Below, one piece after another: positions 1-5,415 of a DNA stretch of 6,808 nt. The DNA comes from REDI01 sp964586865 (lineage in GTDB: Bacteria > Myxococcota_A > UBA796 > GCA-2862545), in NCBI GenBank assembly GCA_964586865.1, contig CAZPJM010000276.1:1-6808 (forward strand). Direction: 5' to 3'. Each line of letters opens with the position of its first letter. The stretch's first letter is position 1. Both the position numbers and the translations under genes were made by a program. A model generated the notes under the pieces. The model did not search any database, had not been told where the DNA came from, and saw only the letters and a list, made by a program, of their open reading frames with translations.

Positions 1-15
1 CGAAACCGGCGTCCT

Positions 16-35
16 GGACCGGACTCGGTCCCTTT
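16..35 (+). terminator. Small hairpin, possible weak terminator of an upstream gene
   Basis: GGACCG at 16-21 and CGGTCC at 26-31 are perfect reverse complements around a GACT loop, and a short CTTT follows at 32-35. This resembles a weak intrinsic terminator for a plus-strand gene lying left of the window. The T-run is only three bases long and no upstream coding end can be seen, so this could be chance in GC-rich DNA. Confidence 0.25.
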
Positions 36-188
36 GCATCACAGCCTGCTAGCAGCCCGGGCGTCGAAGGCGGTCGCCCGTCGCCCGCCGGGCTCGACGG
101 CCCGTCTCGCGCCACACGGGCTGCCAGGCGTGCTTAGGCAAGGGTCGAGCTGCCCGGGACCGCCATCTTCAAGAAACTCGCCGATCGC

Positions 189-779
189 ATGAAGGAGAGC
201 CACTGGCCCAGCCTGGGGCTCTTCATCGCCTCCATCCTCGAGGCCAGCTTCGTCCCCATCCCGGTCGAGGTGGTGCTGCTGCCCATCATGATGGCGGACC
301 GCAAGCGGGTGTTCCTCCACGGCCTGGCCGTGACCCTGGGCAACCTGGTGGGGGCCCTCATCGTCTACGGCCTGGCCTGGTGGTGGGCCAACGACGGCAG
401 CTCGGGCCTCGAGGACTGGGTGGGCGCGGGGGCGCTCGAGGAGTTCCGCCGGCTGTTCGAGGAGTATGGCTTCTGGGCCATCGTCTTCGTGGGCGTGAGC
501 CCCATCCCCCTGCAGGCGGCGTTGGTGGTGGCCGGGGCCGCCGCCTACCCCGTGGGGCTGTTCACCCTGGCCGTCGGGCTGGGGCGGGGGATCCGCTACT
601 TCACCTTCTCGGGCCTGGTGGCCCTGTTCGGCGACGAGGCGGCGGCGCTGTGGGAGCGCCAAAAGGTGGCGGCCGTGGCGGCCATGACCGGGGTGGTGCT
701 GGTGCTGTGGGGGATCTCGCTCGGGATCCGCTGGGCCGTCACTGGCGACATGCCCTTCGCCTCCCTGCTGGGCGCCTGA
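189..779 (+). CDS. YqaA/DedA-like (VTT-domain) integral membrane protein
   Basis: A 196-residue membrane protein of the YqaA branch of the DedA/VTT (SNARE-associated) superfamily. DedA-type proteins sit in the inner membrane and are linked to lipid flipping and proton-dependent envelope homeostasis; the function of the YqaA branch is poorly known. Two re-entrant-type Pro motifs are visible: EASFVPIP at residues 18-25 and SPIPLQAALVVAG at 104-116. They are followed by the conserved basic motif LGRGIRYF at 131-138. Hydrophobic segments lie near 9-35, 45-66, 94-120, 122-148 and 160-183. The call start is the first ATG in frame, but it has no good Shine-Dalgarno site. The frame stays open back to a TAG at 135-137, and the upstream codons (IFKKLADR just before the ATG) look like the family's usual N-terminal helix, so a non-ATG start such as CTG at 150 is possible. 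The gene is separated from the downstream unit by 72 bases and a hairpin. Family call is strong; exact function is unknown. Confidence 0.88.
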   Translation: MKESHWPSLGLFIASILEASFVPIPVEVVLLPIMMADRKRVFLHGLAVTLGNLVGALIVYGLAWWWANDGSSGLEDWVGAGALEEFRRLFEEYGFWAIVFVGVSPIPLQAALVVAGAAAYPVGLFTLAVGLGRGIRYFTFSGLVALFGDEAAALWERQKVAAVAAMTGVVLVLWGISLGIRWAVTGDMPFASLLGA

Positions 780-780
780 G

Positions 781-805
781 CGGGCCGGCTCGCCGGCCGG
801 GCCCG
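781..805 (+). terminator. GC-rich hairpin after the YqaA-like gene
   Basis: Directly after the TGA stop at 777-779, GGCCGG at 783-788 pairs with CCGGCC at 793-798 around a CTCG tetraloop. Alternatively, CGGGCC at 781-786 pairs with GGCCCG at 800-805. Either fold is a strong stem placed where a terminator would be expected. There is no T-run, so it is not a classical intrinsic terminator; it may act as a pause site, a 3' end stabiliser or a Rho-dependent end. Confidence 0.4.
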
Positions 806-812
806 GTGCGGC

Positions 813-818
813 TAGAAC
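813..818 (+). promoter_or_regulatory. Possible -10 box (TAGAAC) for the four-gene unit
   Basis: TAGAAC at 813-818 is the only AT-leaning hexamer in the 72-base gap and resembles a sigma-70-type -10 element (TATAAT), preceded by GTGCGGC. A start of transcription near 825 would leave a leader of roughly 27 bases before the GTG at 852, containing the GGAGG site. I see no convincing -35 box 17 bases upstream, so this rests on one weak hexamer plus position. Confidence 0.3.
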
Positions 819-841
819 CGTCCCGTTCCCGGCGTGTCCCT

Positions 842-846
842 GGAGG
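842..846 (+). promoter_or_regulatory. Shine-Dalgarno site (GGAGG) that selects GTG 852
   Basis: GGAGG at 842-846 is followed by CCCTC and then GTG at 852. The same arrangement (GGAGG, five bases, GTG) precedes the channel gene at 4461-4473. This supports the start at 852 over an in-frame GTG at 834, which has no ribosome site. Confidence 0.65.
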
Positions 847-851
847 CCCTC

Positions 852-1289
852 GTGCGCGACCGCTTCGCCCTCCGCTTCGCCGTGGCCGCCGGCCGTCCCC
901 GCTTCGACGAGGTGCGCCCCCTCTGGGAGGCCCCCCTCGAGGTCCGGCGCGACGAGGACGGGGTCCTGACGCTGGCCATCGACGGCGCCCCCGTGGCCAC
1001 GGTCGACCTGCTGCCCGCCGAGGACCCCCGCGGCCGGGCGGTCCTGTCCGGACTGCGGGACCGCCTCCCATCCGACGACGAGGCCGCCGACGGCGTCCGC
1101 TTCGTGCTCGAGGGGGCCACGGCGGTGGTGGTGGCCCGACCCCTCCCGGGGCCGGACGGCCAGGCCGAGGCCGGGCTCGCGGCCCTCGATCGGCTGTGGG
1201 ATCACCTCTTCGAGGCCCATGGCGGCGTCCTCCAGGTCGATGGCGAGGGCTTCCTCGACGAGGACGGGCCGGTGGTGGAGGTCGGGTGA
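852..1289 (+). CDS. Small hypothetical protein, first gene of the four-gene unit
   Basis: Encodes 145 residues with no signal peptide or membrane segment, so probably soluble and cytoplasmic. I do not recognise a named domain. The protein is acidic and alternates short strands and helices. Near the C-terminus it carries LDRLWDHLFEAHGGVLQVDG followed by EGFLDEDGPVVEV. My impression is that an LW-[DE]-WLF...GLLQ-DGEGF pattern recurs in uncharacterised proteins of other phyla, but I cannot verify that here. The start was put at GTG 852 because of the GGAGG at 842-846. An in-frame GTG at 834 would add six residues, but that stretch uses CTG-GAG for Leu-Glu, a pair avoided in all six plus-strand genes. 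The stop TGA (1287-1289) overlaps the next gene's GTG at 1286, implying coupled translation with the lipoprotein hydrolase. Confidence 0.8.
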   Translation: MRDRFALRFAVAAGRPRFDEVRPLWEAPLEVRRDEDGVLTLAIDGAPVATVDLLPAEDPRGRAVLSGLRDRLPSDDEAADGVRFVLEGATAVVVARPLPGPDGQAEAGLAALDRLWDHLFEAHGGVLQVDGEGFLDEDGPVVEVG

Positions 1290-2056
1290 GCCCGCGCTGG
1301 CCCGTGGTCCTCGTCCTGGCCCTGCTCGCGGGCTGTGCCACGCCGGCCGCCTCGACCCGCTCGGTGCCGGCGCCCCCGCCGACGCCCGCCTGGCCCCTGC
1401 CCGCCGAGAGCCTCCTCGAGCACGGCCTCGAGGTGGAGACCCTGTGGCTCGGTGGAGCCCGTCCCGGGGATCCGGTCCCCACCATCGTCGCCCTGCACGG
1501 CCTGGGCGACCGCCCCGACCGCTTCGCATGGGTCTTCGACGGCTACCCGCACCCGGCGCGGGTGCTGCTCCCGCGCGCCCCGGTGGACTTCGGGGAGGGG
1601 GGCGCCTGGATGACCGTGCGGGTGGCCGAGGGCCGGGCCGGGGATCTGGCCATGGAGACGGCCTGGTCGGCGGCGCGGGTGGCGGCCCTGTGCGATGGCA
1701 TCGCCGCCGAGGGCACGCCGCCGGTGGTGACCGGCTTCTCGCAGGGGGGGATGCTCGCCTACGCCGTGGCGGCGCGCCATCCCGACAGCATCGCCGCCGC
1801 GGTGCCGGTGGCGGGCATGCTGCCGGCCCCGCTCCACCCGCCCGCGGGCGCCCCGGTGGCCCCCGTCGATGCCCTGCACGGCGAGGCGGACAGCCTGGTC
1901 CCGCTGACCCTCGCCGTCGAGACGGTGACGGCCCTCGAGGGGCACGGGACGCCGGTGAGCCTGCGGATCTTCCCCGGGGTGGACCACCGGGTGCCCGCTC
2001 CGCTCCGCACCGCCTGGCACCAGCTCCTGGCCCGCCACACCGGGGCCGCCCCATGA
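1286..2056 (+). CDS. Lipidated alpha/beta-hydrolase (carboxylesterase/phospholipase type)
   Basis: A 256-residue serine hydrolase of the Abhydrolase_2 (carboxylesterase/lysophospholipase, YpfH-like) type. The catalytic triad can be read directly: Ser152 in the nucleophile elbow GFSQGG (150-155), Asp202 in HGEADSLVP (198-206) and His234 in PGVDHRVP (230-237). The oxyanion-side motif ALHGLGD is at 69-75. The N-terminus is a lipoprotein signal: two residues then Arg4, a hydrophobic core, and lipobox LLAGC with the lipidated Cys at 17. A Pro/Ala-rich linker covers about 18-39. The residue after Cys is Ala, not Asp, so in a Gram-negative cell the outer membrane is the likely site. GTG 1286 was chosen because it overlaps the previous stop, has GGAGG at 1277-1281 and gives an intact signal peptide. 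Substrate is unknown: carboxylic or lipid esters are likely from the family. The stop overlaps the next ATG (ATGA at 2053-2056). Confidence 0.9.
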   Translation: MSPRWPVVLVLALLAGCATPAASTRSVPAPPPTPAWPLPAESLLEHGLEVETLWLGGARPGDPVPTIVALHGLGDRPDRFAWVFDGYPHPARVLLPRAPVDFGEGGAWMTVRVAEGRAGDLAMETAWSAARVAALCDGIAAEGTPPVVTGFSQGGMLAYAVAARHPDSIAAAVPVAGMLPAPLHPPAGAPVAPVDALHGEADSLVPLTLAVETVTALEGHGTPVSLRIFPGVDHRVPAPLRTAWHQLLARHTGAAP

Positions 2057-3327
2057 CCGCGCCCCCCGCCGGCTGGGAGGTGGTGCCCTCGGCGTTGCCC
2101 GGGGTGGACGTGTGGCGAGCCATCCCCGACGATCCGCGCACCCGCGAGGCGCCCGAGGGGGGCTACCGGTGCCCGGGCTGCGGGGCCACCGTGTCCTGGG
2201 ACGTGGCCCACGGTGGGCTGGCCTGCGAGCACTGCGGCACCGTCGTGGGCGTGGAGGGCCGCCGGGTGGGCCGGGAGGCGCGCGCCGACGCCTTCACCGA
2301 GGAGGCGGTGGCCCGGGCCAGCGCGAGCTGGAGGCTGGATCGCCCCGAGCTGCACTGCGACGGCTGTGGGGTGGATCTGGCGGTGGAGCCCGGGGATCTC
2401 TCCACCTCCTGCGCCTTCTGCGGCTCCACCCGGGTCCTGCTCCGCGAGGGCGTGACCCATGCCCTGCGGCCCACGGCCCTCGTGCCCTTCGCCGTCCCCC
2501 GGGACGTCCTGCAGGACAAGGTGCGGGCCTGGCTGGGCACGGGCTGGATCCACCCCTCCGATCTGGCCAGCGGGGCCGTGCTGGACCGCTTCGCGGGGGT
2601 CTACCTGCCCTACTGGACCTTCGACGCCCGCTCCCGCACCGCGTGGCGGGCCGAGGTCGGCACCCGCAAGACCCGCCGGGTCTACCGCAACGGCGAGTGG
2701 AAGACCGAGAGCTACATCGACTGGACGTGGCGCGAGGGGCGGCTCGGGGTGCCGCTCACCGATGTGCTCGTCCCCGGCACCGATCGGGTCCATGCCGGGT
2801 TGCTGGGCCAGGTCGCGGACTACCGGCTGGACGATCTGGTGGACTACCGCCCCGACTTCCTGGCCGGGTGGCGGGCCCAGGCCTTCGACGTGGGCCTCGA
2901 GACCGCCTGGGACGAGGGGCGGGCCACCATGCGGCAGCGGGTCCGGGCCGCGGTGCGCAGCGACATCGGCAGCCCCCACGTGCGCAACCTCTCGGTCGAG
3001 GCCGATCTCACCGACGAGCGCTGGCGCTATGTGCTCCTGCCGGCCCACCTGTGCGCCTACACCTTCGAGGGCACCGTCTACCGGGTCATCGTCAACGGGC
3101 AGACCGGGGCGCTGGCCGGCCAGCGGCCGGTGGTGTGGCCCCGGGTGTGGGCGGTGGTGGCGCTGATGTTCCTGCCCGGGGTGCTGACCGGGCTGGTGGG
3201 GCTCCCGCTGCTGGTGTTGGGCGTCGGGGTCGTCGTGCTGGTGGTGGCGCTGGTCCTGCTCGCCCTGGCCGTGGTGGGGGCGGTCCTGCTGGTCCGCCAC
3301 GCCTCCCACGCCGAGGACCCCACATGA
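2053..3327 (+). CDS. Membrane-anchored protein with two N-terminal zinc ribbons
   Basis: Encodes 424 residues. Two CxxC...CxxC zinc ribbons lie at the N-terminus: Cys40/43/58/61 and Cys102/105/120/123. A central region contains LVPFAV (143-148), a W/P-rich strand block including GVYLPYWTFDA, and DVLVPGTD. Further on is YVLLPAHL...AYTFEGTVYRVIVNGQTG, which recalls proteins often labelled 'zinc-ribbon' or wrongly 'PriA helicase'. A very hydrophobic stretch at about 366-414 should form a two-helix membrane anchor, followed by a short polar tail. There is no signal peptide, so the ribbons are probably cytoplasmic. No helicase motif is present. Function is unknown; the ribbons suggest binding of nucleic acid, protein or metal. 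ATG 2053 overlaps the hydrolase stop by four bases and has no clear ribosome site, pointing to translational coupling. The next gene is a diverged paralogue. Confidence 0.87.
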   Translation: MTAPPAGWEVVPSALPGVDVWRAIPDDPRTREAPEGGYRCPGCGATVSWDVAHGGLACEHCGTVVGVEGRRVGREARADAFTEEAVARASASWRLDRPELHCDGCGVDLAVEPGDLSTSCAFCGSTRVLLREGVTHALRPTALVPFAVPRDVLQDKVRAWLGTGWIHPSDLASGAVLDRFAGVYLPYWTFDARSRTAWRAEVGTRKTRRVYRNGEWKTESYIDWTWREGRLGVPLTDVLVPGTDRVHAGLLGQVADYRLDDLVDYRPDFLAGWRAQAFDVGLETAWDEGRATMRQRVRAAVRSDIGSPHVRNLSVEADLTDERWRYVLLPAHLCAYTFEGTVYRVIVNGQTGALAGQRPVVWPRVWAVVALMFLPGVLTGLVGLPLLVLGVGVVVLVVALVLLALAVVGAVLLVRHASHAEDPT

Positions 3328-4439
3328 GCGCGCCCGACGCCCTGATCGAGTTGGACGGCGAAGGGGCCGCCTGGGGCGCTGGCCTGTGGCCGGTGGCCTG
3401 CGCGGGCTGTGGGGACGGCTGGCTGGTCCCGGAGGCCCACCGATCCGCGCCCTGCCCCTGCGGGCGCGGCACCCTCGGCCCGGCGCCGGCCCGGCTGCCC
3501 ACGGCGCCCCCCGAGGATCACGTGCCGCTGCAGGTGGATCGGGCCGCGCTGGCCCGCGCCCTGGCCCGCCACCTGGGCACGCCATGGTTCCGCCTCGAGG
3601 ACCCCGAGGGTCTGGCCCGCCGGGCGCGCCTGATCTGGTGGCCCCGCTGGCTGGTGGACGCCGATGTGACGGGCCCCTGGACCGCCGAGGTCGGCTTCGA
3701 CTACCAGGCCCGGTCCTCGGTGGAGCGCCTGGTCGGGAGCCAGTGGACCCGCCAGCACGAGATCGAGACCCGGGTGCGGTGGGAGCCGCGGATGGGGAGG
3801 CTCTCCCGCCGCTACGACAACGTGGTGGTGCCCGGGCGCCGCAGCGCGCCCCCCACCGCCCACGATCCGGGCCACGCGCCGACACCGCGGCCCGGGCTTC
3901 CCGCCGATCCCGACGGTCCCTGGGTGCAGCTCCCCGACCTGGCGCCGGGGGAGGTGGTGGAGCTGGCCGACGGCCCCTTCCGGGCCCGGGCCGCCGCCGA
4001 CATCGCCGCCGCCTGCGCCGGGCAGCACGTCCGCGACGTCCACCTGACGCCCACCTACGCCGGGCGAACCTGGACCCTTCGCCTCCAGCCCACCTGGGTC
4101 GTGGCGTGCACCACCCTCGAGGGGAGCCCCTACACCCTGCAGGTCGACGGGGTCACCGGCCGCTACTGGGCCCCGGTCCTGGTCTCCACCGCCCGGGCGT
4201 GGCGCTGGACCGGGGGGCTCGCCGCGGCCGGGGCGCTGGTCCTCGTGCTCACCGCGGTGCTCGGGGCGGTGGGGCTGCTGCTCCCGCCCCTGCTGGTGCT
4301 GGTGGCGATCGTGGGTCTCCTCGGCCTGGGCCTGATGGTGGCCAGCGTCGTCCCCATCGCCCAGGCGTGGCGCCACGACCGGGACCAGCGCCGACGGTAC
4401 GGGCTCGACGGGCGCCGCGCCGCGCCCGCCGCGCGATAG
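3324..4439 (+). CDS. Second zinc-ribbon membrane protein, diverged paralogue of the preceding gene
   Basis: Encodes 371 residues and follows the same plan as the gene before it. At the N-terminus is a single reduced metal site, Cys26-x2-Cys29 and Cys44-x-Cys46. Then comes a central region with HVPLQV (aligning with LVPFAV), HLGTPWFRLED (with WLGTGWIHPSD), WTAEVG (with WRAEVG) and DNVVVPG (with TDVLVPG). The block LEGSPYTLQVDGVTG matches FEGTVYRVIVNGQTG in the paralogue. A hydrophobic pair of helices lies at about 297-350, followed by a long Arg-rich, cytoplasm-type tail. Relative to its neighbour it lacks the second zinc ribbon and the segment around YRPDFLAGW, and has a Pro/Asp-rich insert after VVVPG. 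The start ATG overlaps the previous stop (ATGA 3324-3327), with GAGGA at 3313-3317 as a ribosome site. The tandem pair may form a hetero-oligomer; this is inference. Function is unknown. Confidence 0.87.
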   Translation: MSAPDALIELDGEGAAWGAGLWPVACAGCGDGWLVPEAHRSAPCPCGRGTLGPAPARLPTAPPEDHVPLQVDRAALARALARHLGTPWFRLEDPEGLARRARLIWWPRWLVDADVTGPWTAEVGFDYQARSSVERLVGSQWTRQHEIETRVRWEPRMGRLSRRYDNVVVPGRRSAPPTAHDPGHAPTPRPGLPADPDGPWVQLPDLAPGEVVELADGPFRARAAADIAAACAGQHVRDVHLTPTYAGRTWTLRLQPTWVVACTTLEGSPYTLQVDGVTGRYWAPVLVSTARAWRWTGGLAAAGALVLVLTAVLGAVGLLLPPLLVLVAIVGLLGLGLMVASVVPIAQAWRHDRDQRRRYGLDGRRAAPAAR

Positions 4440-4470
4440 GGGAGGCCCCTCCCGCCTCCCGGAGGGCCTC
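4440..4470 (+). promoter_or_regulatory. Self-complementary leader with ribosome site of the channel gene
   Basis: The whole 31-base gap before the channel gene is made of complementary purine and pyrimidine blocks. GGGAGG at 4440-4445 can pair with CCTCCC at 4455-4460. CCCTCC at 4447-4452 can pair with GGAGGG at 4461-4466, which contains the Shine-Dalgarno GGAGG (4461-4465), five bases before GTG 4471. The two stems cannot form together as simple hairpins, so one would hide the ribosome site and the other leave it free. No T-run follows, so a terminator is unlikely. Whether it regulates anything is inference. Confidence 0.45.
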
Positions 4471-5415
4471 GTGCCCGCGTGGCTGACCCGCCTCCTCGAC
4501 GCCGTGAACCTCGATGGCCTCCTCGAGGAGCGGGTGGTGGCGACCCTCGGGACCCTGGTGGTCCTCTGGCTGGCCCGGTGGATCGTCCTCACCTTCGTCC
4601 AGCCCCGCCTCTCCCGACCGCGCACCCGCTATGTCTGGCGCAAGACCGCGACCTACCTGGCCATCGGCCTCTCGGTCCTGCTGGTGGGGCGCATCTGGTT
4701 CTCCGGCTTCTCCGACGTGGCCACCTTCCTCGGCCTGCTCTCGGCGGGCGTGGCGGTGGCCCTCCGGGACTGGATCGCCAACTTCTTCGGCTGGGTCTAC
4801 CTCATCACCTGGCGCCCCTTCTCGGTGGGCGACCGCATCGAGATCGGCGAGGTCGCGGGCGATGTGATCGACATCGGCCTCTTCGCCACGAGCCTGCTCG
4901 AGATCGGCAACTGGGTGCAGGCGGATCAGAGCACGGGGCGGGTCGTGCAGGTGCCCAATGGCAAGGTGATGGTCGAGCCGGTCGCCAACTACACCGCCGG
5001 TCTCCACTACGTCTGGCACGAGCTGCCGGTCATGGTCACCTTCGAGTCGGACTGGAAGGCGGCCAAGGCCATCCTGCTCGAGCTGGCCACCGAGGCCTCG
5101 AAGGAGACCGTCGCCGAGGCGGAGCGGGACCTGCGCGAGACCAGCAAGAAGTGGCTCATCACCTACCGGACCCTCACGCCCATCGTGTACACCCGGGTGG
5201 CCGACTCGGGGGTGGTGCTGACCATCCGCTACCTGACCCCGCCGCGCCGGCGCCGTGGCACCGAGGAGGCCCTGTGGGAGGCCATCCTCGAGGCCTTCGG
5301 GGCCCGGGACGACCTGGACTTCGCCTACCCGACCCGGCGGCTCTACGACCACGCCCTCGAGGGGCCCGGCGGGCCGGACGGGGTCAGGTCGCGGCGAAGC
5401 CCCGATCGCGCATGA
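4471..5415 (+). CDS. MscS-family mechanosensitive ion channel
   Basis: A 314-residue small-conductance mechanosensitive channel, close in size to E. coli MscS (286). Such channels open under membrane tension to release osmolytes during osmotic downshock and act as inner-membrane heptamers. Predicted helices are about 22-43, 59-77 and 83-110. The pore-lining third helix carries the family pattern GLLSAGVAVALRDWIANFF (88-106), followed by ITWRPFSVGDRIEI at 112-125 at the start of the beta domain. VPNGKV is at 161-166 and VANYT follows, both typical of the family. A cytoplasmic alpha/beta domain fills the rest, and the tail after about 298 is Gly/Arg-rich and not conserved in my judgement. GTG 4471 was chosen for the GGAGG five bases upstream. 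It lies 31 bases after the zinc-ribbon gene and may be co-transcribed. Its last 32 bases overlap the opposing peptidase gene. It resembles MscS-like paralogues rather than clearly being MscS itself, so no symbol is given. Confidence 0.93.
   Translation: MPAWLTRLLDAVNLDGLLEERVVATLGTLVVLWLARWIVLTFVQPRLSRPRTRYVWRKTATYLAIGLSVLLVGRIWFSGFSDVATFLGLLSAGVAVALRDWIANFFGWVYLITWRPFSVGDRIEIGEVAGDVIDIGLFATSLLEIGNWVQADQSTGRVVQVPNGKVMVEPVANYTAGLHYVWHELPVMVTFESDWKAAKAILLELATEASKETVAEAERDLRETSKKWLITYRTLTPIVYTRVADSGVVLTIRYLTPPRRRRGTEEALWEAILEAFGARDDLDFAYPTRRLYDHALEGPGGPDGVRSRRSPDRA

Noticed and set aside
46..55. Perfect palindrome CTGCTAGCAG as an operator
   Set aside because: It is one isolated 10-base palindrome with no second copy and no promoter I can place beside it.
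89..104. CGGGC/GCCCG hairpin in the first intergenic stretch
   Set aside because: A 5-base GC stem with no T-run is expected by chance at this base composition.
1..188. tRNA, rRNA or the end of an upstream gene
   Set aside because: No cloverleaf or rRNA motif is visible. A plus-strand frame ending at TAG 50-52 has only 16 codons in the window and no recognisable protein.
39..2141. Very long open frame on the minus strand (700 codons), and similar ones at 1759-3885, 3078-4625 and 4249-5352
   Set aside because: The translations are Pro/Arg/Gly/Ala-rich low-complexity text or mirror images with no domain, and they run antisense to genes with clear motifs. Long antisense frames are expected in GC-rich DNA.
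3120..3270. Dense G-runs as a G-quadruplex or regulatory element
   Set aside because: They are explained by Gly/Val/Leu codons (GGG, GTG, CTG) of the membrane helices in the first zinc-ribbon gene.
2053..3327. Annotation as primosomal helicase PriA
   Set aside because: Only the zinc ribbons recall PriA. There is no Walker A, DEAH or other helicase motif, and the C-terminus is a membrane helix pair.
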